This document shows, one piece after another, positions 7,701 to 15,488 of a DNA stretch of 33,067 bases. The notes under the pieces were generated by a model. The model did no database searches and was not told the origin of the DNA. It worked only from the letters and a program-made list of their open reading frames with translations. Where the stretch lies: the NCBI GenBank assembly GCA_905205195.1, contig CAJLCS010000019.1, positions 1 to 33,067 of the forward strand, given 5' to 3'. The stretch is from an uncultured Eubacteriales bacterium (GTDB lineage Bacteria > Bacillota > Clostridia > Oscillospirales > Oscillospiraceae). The stretch's first letter is position 1, and every line of letters starts with the position of its first letter. Made by a program: the position numbers and the translations under genes.

Positions 7701-9095
7701 CAGATCCACGATTTTCTGCTCCAGCTGGCGTTCCGGGTCCACAAAGGTCTGGAACCGGTCCAGCTCCTTGCCGTCCTTCATCAGGACCGCGCCGATTTCA
7801 ATGATCCGGTCGGTTTTGGAGGAAAGGCCGGTAGTTTCCAGGTCGAAGGCCACGAATTCGTCGGTAAAGGCCATGTCCTCGCTGCCGTGGACCACGATCC
7901 GGTCGTCCACGTCGTTGACATAATATCCTTCGCAGCCGTAGAGAATCTTGATGTTCTGGTCCGTCCCGGCAACCTTGGCCTTGGCCGCCGCCTTCATGGC
8001 ATCCGGGAAGGACTGGGCCACGCCGTGGTCCGTAATGGCAATGGCCTTGTGACCCCAGGCCGCCGCCTGCTTCACCGCCGCCGCCGTATCGGTCAGGGCG
8101 TCCATGTTGCTCATGGTGGTATGCAGGTGCAGCTCCACCCGCTTCTCCCCCGGCGCGGTATCCTTCCGCTTGGGCATGGAGCCGGGCATCATGGAGAAGG
8201 GCTTGAGGATCATTTCGTTGTCGTACTGATTGATCATCAGTTTGCCCTGGACCCGCAGCACCGCGCCCACGTCCACATGGTCCAGAATCGGCTTGGCTTC
8301 CCCCGCCTCCAGAAAGCGGTTGATGCGGACGGAGCCGGTATTGTCGGTCATGTCAAAATTGACCACCCAGGCGTTGCGCTTTTTCAGCTCCTTGTGGTCC
8401 ACGGCAAAGACCTTGCCCTCCACAATCACGCTGCCCATATCCAGCGTCAGGTCCTTCATGGCCACGGCATTACCCCGGAAGGGCTTTCCGTAGAACGTCT
8501 CGGACTCCTGGGGGGCCGTCGGTGCTTCCTGCTTCCGGGCCTGCGCCATTTTCGGCAGGTCCCCGATGACGGTGTCCCGCATTTTCTCCATGGCGTCAAA
8601 CAGGGCCTGTCCCTCCAGCGCCGCGCCGGACTCGATGACGACGGTCACCGGTGTGCCGAACCGCTCCGCCAGCGCCTGCTGCACCTTGGGGACGCACTCC
8701 TCCAGCATTTTTTTGCCGTTGGCCCGGAGCTTCACCGTCAGGGTATCCGCCTGCCAGTCCCACCCGGCGCCGGCCAGCGTCCCCATGGCCATGGAATTTT
8801 CACGGACGAAGAGCATCATCAGCTCCTGGGGCTGCATTTTCACCCGCTCTGTCGCCGGATGGCTGGGGTGCAGCTCCAGCGACCGCAGGCCGTAGCACGT
8901 CCGGATGCCGCCCGCAATCTCCTCCACGGCGTTCATAGGCAGGTAGTCCGGCGAAAACAGCCGGACAGACAGGCTGCGGCTCTCGGCGTCGATTTCCGCG
9001 TCCAGAATCACCGCCTGGGCAAGCAAGCTTTGCAGCGGCTCCGGCGGCTCGTAGGCCGGGAACATGGATAAAAAAGAAATGGATGATTCCGCCAT
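4794..9095 (-). CDS. polC: DNA polymerase III alpha subunit, PolC type
   Basis: The replicative polymerase of low-GC Gram-positive lineages; 1433 residues, the normal PolC length. In order: an N-terminal region to about 200; an OB-fold (about 210-300); the PHP domain beginning VELHLHTTMSN at about 320; inside it the proofreading exonuclease with FDLETTG (D418, E420), HNADFDTGF (about 498-506) and HHRAADDA; the polymerase core with GSRGSVGSS (about 876-884); a four-cysteine zinc motif (about 904-934); and the catalytic PDIDLNFSG (959-967). The C-terminal SQVSFF resembles the beta-clamp binding peptide of PolC. The start MAESSISFLSMF at 9095 is chosen because a longer in-frame ATG at 9212 would lie deep in ispG and add 39 unlikely residues. 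It is the last gene of the pyrH-polC operon, seven bases after ispG. Confidence 0.98.
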   Translation of the reverse strand: MAESSISFLSMFPAYEPPEPLQSLLAQAVILDAEIDAESRSLSVRLFSPDYLPMNAVEEIAGGIRTCYGLRSLELHPSHPATERVKMQPQELMMLFVRENSMAMGTLAGAGWDWQADTLTVKLRANGKKMLEECVPKVQQALAERFGTPVTVVIESGAALEGQALFDAMEKMRDTVIGDLPKMAQARKQEAPTAPQESETFYGKPFRGNAVAMKDLTLDMGSVIVEGKVFAVDHKELKKRNAWVVNFDMTDNTGSVRINRFLEAGEAKPILDHVDVGAVLRVQGKLMINQYDNEMILKPFSMMPGSMPKRKDTAPGEKRVELHLHTTMSNMDALTDTAAAVKQAAAWGHKAIAITDHGVAQSFPDAMKAAAKAKVAGTDQNIKILYGCEGYYVNDVDDRIVVHGSEDMAFTDEFVAFDLETTGLSSKTDRIIEIGAVLMKDGKELDRFQTFVDPERQLEQKIVDLTGITDEMLRGAPKIEEILPEFLKFVGNRVVVAHNADFDTGFIRAACRRQGLAYTLTSADTLILSQNLMPHLNKFKLDVVSNALSLPDFNHHRAADDAVTCGLIMDRLMKKLEEMDIHTLQTINPAMTALRSKGRIGDRHARHIILFAKNQVGLRNLYHLISDSNLKYFKRVPRIPKSELLELREGLIIGSACEAGELFQAIVDQKSDDELKRIASFYDFLEIQPLANNRFMLAKGIVKEEEELREFNRTIVRLGEELGKPVVATGDVHFLNPEDEIFRHILLATKGFEDCDRENPLYFRTTDNMLEEFSYLGEEKAYEVVVKNTNLIADMCETLRPVPHNLFAPKIENSVEDLKTLVYSKLHRLYGENPPELITKRVETELHDIISCHYDVIYMSAQKLVQNSLEHGYLVGSRGSVGSSIVAYMSGITEVNSFPPHYRCPNPECKYTTFDVPKGYGCGADLPDAICPKCGTKFDKDGFNIPFETFLGFGGDKVPDIDLNFSGEYQSKAHAYCVEMFGKSHVFRAGTIGTVAEKTAYGYVKKYLQERNLTASRAEENRLAAGCVGVRRTTGQHPGGLVVIPQENEIWDFCPVQHPADDPNADQITTHFEYHSMEENLLKLDMLGHDDPTMIRMMEDMTGVNAQTIPLDDKKTMSIFTSSKVLGYEDDPILGPTGAVAIPEFNTRFTRGMLMDTMPTRFDTLLRLSGFSHGTDVWLGNAKDLITSKTATVDQAIGCRDDIMLYLISCGMPEKRSFKIMEAVRKGRGLPEGAEQEMIDAGVPDWYIGSCKKIKYLFPKAHAVAYVMMAFRIAWFKVYYPLAFYAAYFYRRSQKGGFDAVMMTQGMETVKANIDAIEHNEDSTDKEDDLLTTLEVAYEYYLRGFEFLPIDLYKSHAIKFLIEDGKLLPPFVAISGLGESAAWDLMEGRKGKSFISIEEVAAACPKVSKTHIQMLKDAGAFRDLPDTSQVSFF

Positions 9096-9102
9096 ACGCG
9101 CC

Positions 9103-10140
9103 TCACATGGCTTCAATCCGCCGCAGAAGCGCCGGCAGCAGCTGGTCGTAGGGCAGCTTTTCCACCGGCTGACCCTTCTCGAACAGCATTCCCCAGCCGT
9201 CGCCGCCGGCAATGCCGATGTCCGCCTCCCGGGCTTCGCCTGGCCCGTTGACCACGCAGCCCATGACGGCTACGGTCAGCGGCTTTTGGCAGTCCTTCAG
9301 CGCCGCATCCACCTGATTCACCAGACCGATCAGGTCAATCCTGGTCCGGCCGCAGGTGGGGCAGGAAATCAGGTTGACGCCGTCCTTCCGCAGTCCCGCC
9401 GCCTTCAGGATATCCCGGGCAGCATAGACCTCCTGCACCGGGTCGTCGGTCAGGCTGACCCGGATGGTATCGCCGATGCCGTCCAGAAGCAGCGCCCCGA
9501 TGCCCATGGCCGACTTGATCATGCCCATATGCACCGGGCCGGTTTCCGTCACGCCGATGTGCAGCGGATAGTCGCACCGGCTCCGGAACAGCCGGGCCGC
9601 CGCCACCATGGTGGGCACCGCGGAGGATTTCATGGACACGCAGGTGTCGTAAAACCCGAATTTTTCCAGCAGCTCCAGATGGGAAAAGGCGCTTTCCACC
9701 AGCGCTTCCGCCGTGGGATGGCCGTATTTCTCCAGCAGCTTCTTGTCCAGACTGCCGCCGTTAACGCCGATGCGGATGGGGATGTGCCGGTCCCTGCACA
9801 CGTCCACCACAGCCTTTACCCGGTCCTCCCCGCCGATGTTGCCGGGGTTGATCCGGATCTTGGCCGCGCCGCCCTCCGCCGCCGCAATGGCCAGCTGATA
9901 GTCGAAGTGAATATCGGCCACCAGCGGCAGCGGACTTTCCCGGCAGATCTCCGCAAAGCCCCGGGCGGCCTCCCGATTGGGCACCGCCAGCCGGGCAATC
10001 TGGCATCCCGCCGCCTTCAGACGGCGGAGCTGCTCCAGACTGCCGGCCACATCGGTGGTTTTCGTATTCAGCATGGACTGGATCACCACCGGCGCGCCGC
10101 CGCCGATTTTCACGTTTCCGACTGTAATCTGTCTTGTCAT
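9103..10140 (-). CDS. ispG: 4-hydroxy-3-methylbut-2-enyl diphosphate synthase IspG (flavodoxin/ferredoxin type)
   Basis: A 345-residue iron-sulfur enzyme that converts methylerythritol cyclodiphosphate to HMBPP in the MEP isoprenoid pathway. The N-terminal TIM-barrel starts MTRQITVGNVKIGGGAPVVIQSM. The cluster ligands are visible as Cys260 and Cys263 in SCPTCGRTRIDL and Cys295 in VMGCVVNGPGE, with Glu302 as the probable fourth ligand. The length is typical of the short bacterial form. It sits between rseP (7-base gap) and polC (7-base gap) and shares the operon with dxr, which acts earlier in the same pathway, and with uppS, which uses the product. Confidence 0.97.
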   Translation of the reverse strand: MTRQITVGNVKIGGGAPVVIQSMLNTKTTDVAGSLEQLRRLKAAGCQIARLAVPNREAARGFAEICRESPLPLVADIHFDYQLAIAAAEGGAAKIRINPGNIGGEDRVKAVVDVCRDRHIPIRIGVNGGSLDKKLLEKYGHPTAEALVESAFSHLELLEKFGFYDTCVSMKSSAVPTMVAAARLFRSRCDYPLHIGVTETGPVHMGMIKSAMGIGALLLDGIGDTIRVSLTDDPVQEVYAARDILKAAGLRKDGVNLISCPTCGRTRIDLIGLVNQVDAALKDCQKPLTVAVMGCVVNGPGEAREADIGIAGGDGWGMLFEKGQPVEKLPYDQLLPALLRRIEAM

Positions 10141-10147
10141 TACTTTC

Positions 10148-11209
10148 TTACCTCTTGAAAATGGCGAAAATATCCTTACACATAATCACGGCCATCAGAA
10201 TCAGCAGCAGCACCATGCCGACGCCGTGGAGATATCCTTCATATTTGGGGTTGATCTTCTTCCGGGTCACGGCTTCCACCGCCGTGGTCAGCAGCAGCGC
10301 CACCACCCGGCCGCCGTCCAACGCCGGCAGGGGCAGCAGGTTCATCACCGCCAGATTGATGGCGATAAACGCGCCGAAATACAGCAGATCATACAGTGCA
10401 TCCAGCCGGGACGCCGCCGCATCGGCCGTCTGGGACATCATCTGCACGATGCCCACCGGGCCGGACATATCCTTCAGCCCCGCCTTGCCGGTCAGCAGCA
10501 TCTGCAGGCTCAGCCGCACCGTCCGGACCGTATCCCGGGCGGAATTCCAGACATAGGCCAGCTTCCTGCCGAAGGTGGCATTTTCCACCGTAAAGGACAT
10601 ACCGTAGCGCTCGGAGGACGTGCCGTCCTCGTTGGCAAAGGTGTGCTTTTCCATCCGGAAGTCCTTCAGTTCCACCTTGACCCCGTCCCGGATCACCACC
10701 AGGTCGTGGGTTTCGCCGCCGTTCAGGTTCAGGATCATGGCAAAGTCGGACTGGACATAAATCCGCTCCCCGTCCACCTTCCAGATCCGGTCCCCCTCCT
10801 GCAGACCACCGTCCCCGTTCAGGGTGCAGCCCGCCTCAAAGGAATCGATCACCGGCGTGGCCAGCTGTCTGGCCGGGGCAAACACGATGGCCAGCAGCAG
10901 CAGTCCCGTCAGGAAATTCATGGCGGCACCGGCCACCAGAATCAGCAGCCGCTTCCACCAGGCCGCCTTCTGAAAGGAACGGGGACTTTCCGTGTCCTCA
11001 TCCTCGCCCTCCATGGCGCAGTAGCCGCCGATGGGGATGCAGCGGATGGAATACAGCGTCTCGCCCACCTGCTTTTTGAAGATGGCAGGCCCCATGAAGA
11101 TGGCAAACTCGTTGACCTGCACGCCGGACAGCTTTGCCACCAGAAAATGGCCCAATTCATGGATAAACACCAGAAAACTGAACAGCAGAATTGCAAAAAC
11201 AATACTCAT
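10148..11209 (-). CDS. rseP: RIP metalloprotease RseP / RasP (site-2 protease)
   Basis: A 353-residue membrane zinc protease that cleaves substrates such as anti-sigma factors within the membrane. The first helix carries the zinc motif HELGH (His17, Glu18, His21). A PDZ domain lies at about 110-200, with AGCTLNGDGGLQEGDRIWKV marking its start. The second catalytic-site motif NLLPLPALDGGRV is at about 290-302, followed by a last pair of hydrophobic segments. The start has AAAGGAG five bases upstream. Position between dxr and ispG is the conserved Firmicutes arrangement. A sigma/anti-sigma-like pair at the far right of the window is a conceivable but unproven substrate system. Confidence 0.96.
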   Translation of the reverse strand: MSIVFAILLFSFLVFIHELGHFLVAKLSGVQVNEFAIFMGPAIFKKQVGETLYSIRCIPIGGYCAMEGEDEDTESPRSFQKAAWWKRLLILVAGAAMNFLTGLLLLAIVFAPARQLATPVIDSFEAGCTLNGDGGLQEGDRIWKVDGERIYVQSDFAMILNLNGGETHDLVVIRDGVKVELKDFRMEKHTFANEDGTSSERYGMSFTVENATFGRKLAYVWNSARDTVRTVRLSLQMLLTGKAGLKDMSGPVGIVQMMSQTADAAASRLDALYDLLYFGAFIAINLAVMNLLPLPALDGGRVVALLLTTAVEAVTRKKINPKYEGYLHGVGMVLLLILMAVIMCKDIFAIFKR

Positions 11210-11224
11210 AAAGCTCCTTTGGGG

Positions 11225-12376
11225 TCAGAGGCCCCGGATTTCCCGGACCAGCCGCCGGGCTGCCCGGTCCGCATCGAGAATCTGCTCCAGATCCGTCCCG
11301 GAACCGGGGACTGCTTCGTCCACCGCCCGGGCCACCAGATCATAAATGTCGTAAAAGCCGATTTTGTCCTGCAAAAACAGGGCCACCGCCTCTTCGTTGG
11401 CGCCGTTCATGGCCGCGCAGACCGTCCCGCCGGCTTCGGCGCACTGCCGGGCCAGCTTCAGGCAGGGAAACGCCTCCATATCCGGCTTGCTGAAGCTCAG
11501 CGGGCCGCAGGTCGTCAGATCCAGCGGCTCCACCGGGCTGGGCAGCCGGTTGGGATAGGTCAGGGCCAGCTGAATCGGCAGCCGCATATCCGGCATGCCC
11601 AGCTGGGCCATGACGGCTCCGTCGGTCAATTCCACCAGACTGTGGACGATGCTCTGCCGATGAATCACCGCCTCCACCTTGGACAGCGGCAGGCGGTACA
11701 GCCGCATGGCCTCGATGATTTCCAGTCCCTTATTCATCAGGGTGGCGCAGTCCACCGTGATTTTCGGCCCCATCTTCCAGTTGGGGTGCTGCAGCGCGTC
11801 CGCTTTGGTGACGCCGCGCAGCTCCTCCCTGCTTTTGCCCCAGAAGGGGCCGCCGGAGCAGGTCAGAATCAGCTTACGGATCTCCCCCCGGTCGGCGCAG
11901 CCCATCAGGCACTGGAAAATGGCCGAATGCTCCGAGTCCACCGGCACGATTTCCGCGCCCCAGTGCATCGCCTCGTTCATCACCAGTTCCCCGGCGCAGA
12001 CCAGCGTCTCCTTGTTGGCAAGGCCGATCCGTTTTCCGGCCCGGATGGCGGCCAGCGTCGGCTTCAGGCCGATCATCCCGACCACCGCCGTCACCACGCA
12101 GTCCGCCTGGGGCATGGTGGCCGCCTCCAGCAGTCCTTCCTCCCCCCAGGCCACCCGGGTGGGCAGGTCGGCAATCATCTCCCGCAGCTGCTGTGCCCCC
12201 TCCCGGGTGGCCAGCACCGCCAGCTCCGGCCGGAAAGTCCGGCACTGCTCCGCCAGCCGCACCGCGTCGGATCCGGCAGTCAGCGCCGCCACCCGGATCG
12301 GGAGATGAGAAATCACATCCAGCGTCTGCCGGCCGATGGAGCCGGTGGCGCCCAGAATACTAACCGATTGTACCAT
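11225..12376 (-). CDS. dxr: 1-deoxy-D-xylulose 5-phosphate reductoisomerase
   Basis: A 383-residue NADPH-dependent enzyme that makes 2-C-methyl-D-erythritol 4-phosphate, the committed MEP-pathway step. The NADPH-binding loop SILGATGSIGRQTLDV is at residues 6-21. The metal and substrate site appears as VPVDSEHSAIFQCL, then the flexible-loop region TCSGGPFWGKS, and later MNKGLEIIEA. The length is normal. It overlaps nothing: four bases separate it from cdsA upstream and 15 from rseP downstream. The enzyme is the fosmidomycin target in other bacteria. Confident identification. Confidence 0.97.
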   Translation of the reverse strand: MVQSVSILGATGSIGRQTLDVISHLPIRVAALTAGSDAVRLAEQCRTFRPELAVLATREGAQQLREMIADLPTRVAWGEEGLLEAATMPQADCVVTAVVGMIGLKPTLAAIRAGKRIGLANKETLVCAGELVMNEAMHWGAEIVPVDSEHSAIFQCLMGCADRGEIRKLILTCSGGPFWGKSREELRGVTKADALQHPNWKMGPKITVDCATLMNKGLEIIEAMRLYRLPLSKVEAVIHRQSIVHSLVELTDGAVMAQLGMPDMRLPIQLALTYPNRLPSPVEPLDLTTCGPLSFSKPDMEAFPCLKLARQCAEAGGTVCAAMNGANEEAVALFLQDKIGFYDIYDLVARAVDEAVPGSGTDLEQILDADRAARRLVREIRGL

Positions 12377-12380
12377 ACGC

Positions 12381-13193
12381 TTACACCGCCACCGGAATCA
12401 GAAGCAGCAGTGCCTCCGTCAGCGGCCCCACCAGCATCATGGAGTCGAACCGATCCAGAATGCCGCCGTGGCCGGGAATCAGATTGCCGTAGTCCTTGAT
12501 GCCGTTCTGGCGCTTGATGACGGAGAAGCTCAGATCCCCCATCATCCCCGCCAGCGCGCCCAGCACGCCGTACAGAACGCCCCAGCCGTAGAAGACCCGG
12601 AAGCCGAACACCTTTTGCAGCACCAGGCAATAAATCATCATGCCCAGCACCGCGAAAACCACGCCGCCCACGGCGCCCTCCACGGTCTTGTGGGGGCTGA
12701 CGACCGGCGCCAGCTTGTGCCGTCCGCAGGCCCGGCCCACGAAATAGGCGCCGGTGTCGGACATCATGGCCAGCACAAAGGGAATCAGAATCAGATGCCG
12801 CCCGGAGGGCAGCACGTCAATCCGCACCAGACTGGTCAGCAGGTACGGCAGCAGCAGCCCGGCCGCCAGGCAGCAGGCCGCCTGCTGGAAGGCGATTTTC
12901 GCATGGGCCGCCAGCATTTCGCCGAACAGCGCGGCGATCAGCACCAGAATCCCCACCAGCGCCAACTTATGGGAACAGCCGAAATAGCTCCACAGCGACA
13001 CCAGAAAGGCGGAAATCATGGAATAAATCACCATCCGGCTATTTTTCGCCAGCCCGGCGGTGTGCAGCAGCTCATAGGCGGCAATAGCGGCCATTGCGCC
13101 GAACAGAATGGCCGTGCAGAGCTTCGGCGCCGCCAGCAGAATCGCCAGCAGCAGTGGAAGCAGAATCACGGCGGACAAAATGCGCTTTTTCAT
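12381..13193 (-). CDS. cdsA: Phosphatidate cytidylyltransferase CdsA
   Basis: A 270-residue integral membrane enzyme that makes CDP-diacylglycerol from CTP and phosphatidic acid for phospholipid synthesis. It has about seven or eight hydrophobic segments. The complete family signature is near the C terminus (about 224-250), with KRQNGIKDYGNLIPGHGG followed by DRFD. The start MKKRILSAVILLPLLL at 13193 is chosen because GGGGGAG lies upstream and the membrane segment begins at once; an upstream in-frame ATG at 13319 lies inside uppS and would add 42 residues of uppS shadow. Only two bases separate it from the uppS stop, so translation is probably coupled. Confidence 0.96.
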   Translation of the reverse strand: MKKRILSAVILLPLLLAILLAAPKLCTAILFGAMAAIAAYELLHTAGLAKNSRMVIYSMISAFLVSLWSYFGCSHKLALVGILVLIAALFGEMLAAHAKIAFQQAACCLAAGLLLPYLLTSLVRIDVLPSGRHLILIPFVLAMMSDTGAYFVGRACGRHKLAPVVSPHKTVEGAVGGVVFAVLGMMIYCLVLQKVFGFRVFYGWGVLYGVLGALAGMMGDLSFSVIKRQNGIKDYGNLIPGHGGILDRFDSMMLVGPLTEALLLLIPVAV

Positions 13194-13195
13194 GG

Positions 13196-13927
13196 TCAAG
13201 CTCCCCCAAACCGGCGGTTGCGCCGGTGATATTCCGAAATGGCTTCGTCCAGATCCGTCGGCGTAAAGTCCGGCCACAGGACGTTCATAAAGACCAACTC
13301 CGCATAGGCGCACTGCCACAGCAGGAAATTGCTGATCCGTTCCTCCCCCGACGGGCGGATAATCAGTTCCGGATCCGGTACTCCCGCCGAATCCAGATAG
13401 GTGGAAAACAGCCCCTCCGTCAGGTCCTCCGGCTTCCGCTCCCCGTCGGCCACCTGCCGGGCAAAGGCGCGGGCCGCCCGGACGATCTCATCCCGGCCGC
13501 CGTAATTCAGGCAGAAATTCACCTGCACCTCGTGGTACTCCGCCGAGCGGGACATGGCGTCCTCGCACAGCTTCCGCAATCCGGGACTCAGGGCGCTCAG
13601 GTCCCCGAAAAAGCAAAACCGGACATGGTTTTTCTCCATATCCCGGATGGCCTCCTCCAGGTACCGCTTCAGCAGCACCATAATGCCGGAAATTTCGTCA
13701 GCCGAGCGCTTCCAGTTCTCGGTGGAGAAGGCATACACCGTCAGATACCGCACGCCCAGCGTCCGGCAGTAGTTGGCAATCCGGCGGAAGGTCTCCGCCC
13801 CGGCCTTGTGCCCCGCCGTCCGGGGCAGGCCCCGCTGTTTGGCCCAGCGGCCGTTGCCGTCCATGATGATGGCAATGTGCTGCGGCGGGTCCAGTTTTTC
13901 AGAAAGTGCCAAAAAATGCACCTCCAT
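13196..13927 (-). CDS. uppS: Isoprenyl transferase (undecaprenyl diphosphate synthase)
   Basis: A cis-prenyltransferase that builds the C55 lipid carrier for peptidoglycan and polysaccharides from farnesyl-PP and isopentenyl-PP. The catalytic motif HIAIIMDGNGRWAKQRG is at residues 17-33 with Asp23, and the C-terminal substrate motif IRPSGEERISNFLLWQ is followed by AYAEL. The length is 243 residues from the ATG at 13927. That ATG has only a poor ribosome binding site, whereas its own first bases spell GGAGGTG, six bases before an in-frame TTG at 13912. A TTG start (238 residues, beginning at ALSEKLDPPQ) is therefore quite possible. It follows frr, with a hairpin in the gap. Confidence 0.95.
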   Translation of the reverse strand: MEVHFLALSEKLDPPQHIAIIMDGNGRWAKQRGLPRTAGHKAGAETFRRIANYCRTLGVRYLTVYAFSTENWKRSADEISGIMVLLKRYLEEAIRDMEKNHVRFCFFGDLSALSPGLRKLCEDAMSRSAEYHEVQVNFCLNYGGRDEIVRAARAFARQVADGERKPEDLTEGLFSTYLDSAGVPDPELIIRPSGEERISNFLLWQCAYAELVFMNVLWPDFTPTDLDEAISEYHRRNRRFGGA

Positions 13928-13940
13928 TCTCTAAAATCAT

Positions 13941-13976
13941 CAGCCTGCCATTCCGGTTTCCCGAAACGGCAGGCTG
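13941..13976 (-). terminator. Hairpin between frr and uppS (possible partial terminator)
   Basis: A 9-bp stem (CAGCCTGCC / GGCAGGCTG) has an 18-base loop that can pair further inside. It lies 8 bases after the frr stop. On the minus strand the next bases are ATGATTTTAG, a weak T-run. Because the operon continues, it may tune downstream expression or protect a processed end rather than stop transcription. Confidence 0.42.
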
Positions 13977-13984
13977 GTCCGGCA

Positions 13985-14539
13985 TCAGATTGCCATCAGT
14001 TCCTTTTCCTTCGCAGCCAGAGCGGCATCCACCTTTTTGATGTACTTATCCAGCATATCCTGCAGGTCCTTCTCCGCTTTTTTCTGGTCGTCCTCGGTCA
14101 GCTCGGACTTCTTTTTCAGGTCCTTGATGTAGTCCATACCGTCGCGGCGGACGTTCCGCAGGGCAACCTTGCCTTCCTCGGCGTACTTCTTGACCTGCTT
14201 GCTCAGCTCCTTCCGGCGCTCCTCGGTGAGCTGGGGGAACACCAGCCGGATCACCCGGCCGTCGTTCTGGGGATTGATGCCCAGATCGGAGGTCTGGATG
14301 GCCTTCTGAATGTCCTTGAGCAGCTTGCCGTCCCAGGGCTGAATCACCAGCGTCCGGGCGTCCGGGGAGGAAATGGTGGCCACGCCGTTGAGGGGCGTCT
14401 CCTGTCCATAGTATTCCACGCTGATCCGGTCCAGAACCTTGGCATTGGCCCGGCCGGCCCGCACCGCGTCAAAATTCTCGGACAGCACCTCCAGCGTCTT
14501 GTCCATCTTTCTTGCGAATTCCTTGAAATCCACGCTCAT
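13985..14539 (-). CDS. frr: Ribosome recycling factor
   Basis: A 184-residue cytoplasmic protein that, with EF-G, splits the post-termination ribosome. It has the standard length and shape: a helical domain I beginning about residue 1-30, a small beta domain (about 31-104) with ISVEYYGQETPLNGVATI and VIQPWD, then a long helical C-terminal part with NDGRVIRLVFPQLTEERR and a K/E-rich coiled-coil tail. Its ATG directly follows the stop codon of pyrH with no base between, implying translational coupling. The pyrH-frr order is nearly universal in bacteria. Confidence 0.98.
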   Translation of the reverse strand: MSVDFKEFARKMDKTLEVLSENFDAVRAGRANAKVLDRISVEYYGQETPLNGVATISSPDARTLVIQPWDGKLLKDIQKAIQTSDLGINPQNDGRVIRLVFPQLTEERRKELSKQVKKYAEEGKVALRNVRRDGMDYIKDLKKKSELTEDDQKKAEKDLQDMLDKYIKKVDAALAAKEKELMAI

Positions 14540-15262
14540 TTATTCGTCCTCCTTAACAATTGTACCGATTTTTTCGCCGCATACCACGCGGATAATATTT
14601 TCGGGATCCTTCAGGGCAAAGCACACCAGCGTCATATGGTTGTCCATGGCCAGCGTCATGGCCGTGGTATCCGTAGCCTTGAGATGCCGGGCCAGAACCT
14701 CGTCATAGGTCAGGCTGTCGAATTTCACCGCCGTGGGGTCCGTGTTGGGATCGGCGGAATAAATGCCGTCCACATTCTTGGCCATCAGGATGGCGTCTGC
14801 CTCGATTTCCACGCCGCGCAGCACTGCGCCGGTGTCCGTGGAGAAATAGGGGTTGCCGGTGCCGCAGCCGAAAATGACCACTGTTCCCTCGTTTAAGTAC
14901 CGGTCTGCCAGATCCCGGGTGAAGTACTCGGCAAACTTGGGCATTTCCACCGCCGTCAGCACCCGGGCGGGAACGCCGCTGGCCTCCAGCGCGTCGGCCA
15001 CTGCCAGGCTGTTCATCACCGTGGCCAGCATCCCCATGGAATCGGCGTGGGACCGCTGCATTTTATCCGCGCCGTCCTTCACGCCCCGCCAGAAGTTGCC
15101 GCCGCCGATGACCAGGCCCACCTGCACGCCCATCTCGGTGCAGCGGTGAATGGCCTGGCATACCTGGTGAATCACCGTAAAATCAAGACCGCGATGCTGC
15201 TCGCCGGCCAGGGCTTCCCCGCTGACCTTCAGCAGAATGCGTCTGTATTTGACTTCGCTCAT
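14540..15262 (-). CDS. pyrH: UMP kinase PyrH
   Basis: A 240-residue hexameric kinase of the amino-acid-kinase fold that phosphorylates UMP to UDP, normally GTP-activated and UTP-inhibited. Motifs are RILLKVSGEALAGEQ at the N terminus (phosphate binding), VIGGGNFWRGV, TVVIFGCGTGNPYFSTDT, and MAKNVDGIYSADP (about 160-172). The ATG at 15262 has AGGAGG at good spacing. It is the first gene of the eight-gene operon ending with polC. In many Firmicutes rpsB and tsf precede pyrH; here they are absent and the upstream region holds a promoter and the divergent glnS. Confidence 0.98.
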   Translation of the reverse strand: MSEVKYRRILLKVSGEALAGEQHRGLDFTVIHQVCQAIHRCTEMGVQVGLVIGGGNFWRGVKDGADKMQRSHADSMGMLATVMNSLAVADALEASGVPARVLTAVEMPKFAEYFTRDLADRYLNEGTVVIFGCGTGNPYFSTDTGAVLRGVEIEADAILMAKNVDGIYSADPNTDPTAVKFDSLTYDEVLARHLKATDTTAMTLAMDNHMTLVCFALKDPENIIRVVCGEKIGTIVKEDE

Positions 15263-15290
15263 AAATCATCCTCCTCACATATCCTTACCT

Positions 15291-15319
15291 ATTTTATAAT
15301 AACTCAGCCAAATTGACAA
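15291..15319 (-). promoter_or_regulatory. Promoter of the pyrH-polC operon
   Basis: On the minus strand TTGTCA (15314-15319) and TAAAAT (15291-15296) are 17 bases apart, 28 bases before the pyrH start. It is the only clear promoter seen upstream of the eight-gene cluster. Confidence 0.7.
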
Positions 15320-15420
15320 CTGTATTTTCGTGAAAATCGGAATTGTTTTTTCAAAATTCACATTTGGAAGCCACCCGATCAAAACCTTCCGTATTTTCCC
15401 GCCGAAGACGCGATTTTTTG

Positions 15421-15449
15421 TTGCAAACCGCCGCAGGATCGGTTATAAT
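15421..15449 (+). promoter_or_regulatory. Promoter for glnS
   Basis: TTGCAA (15421-15426) and a perfect TATAAT (15444-15449) are 17 bases apart. A second TATAAT at 15457-15462 could serve as an alternative -10. The leader to the ATG is about 33 bases, too short for a T-box. Confidence 0.75.
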
Positions 15450-15488
15450 GAGCAATTATAATACAGCTTGAGAGAGGGAGTTTTGGAA

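Noticed and set aside
4863..9071. A 1402-codon open frame on the plus strand opposite polC
   Set aside because: It is the antisense shadow of polC created by GC-rich third positions; its translation is low-complexity (H, G, Q, V-rich) with no family motif, and polC is certain.
9977..12499. An 840-codon plus-strand open frame across ispG, rseP and dxr
   Set aside because: Antisense to three well-supported genes, with the same biased composition and no recognisable domain.
15263..15488. Possible T-box or other riboswitch before glnS
   Set aside because: The promoter leaves a leader of about 33 bases, with no T-box motif and no antiterminator hairpin.
15468..15488. TTG start for glnS seven codons earlier
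   Set aside because: No ribosome binding site precedes it, and it contains the Shine-Dalgarno of the ATG at 15489.
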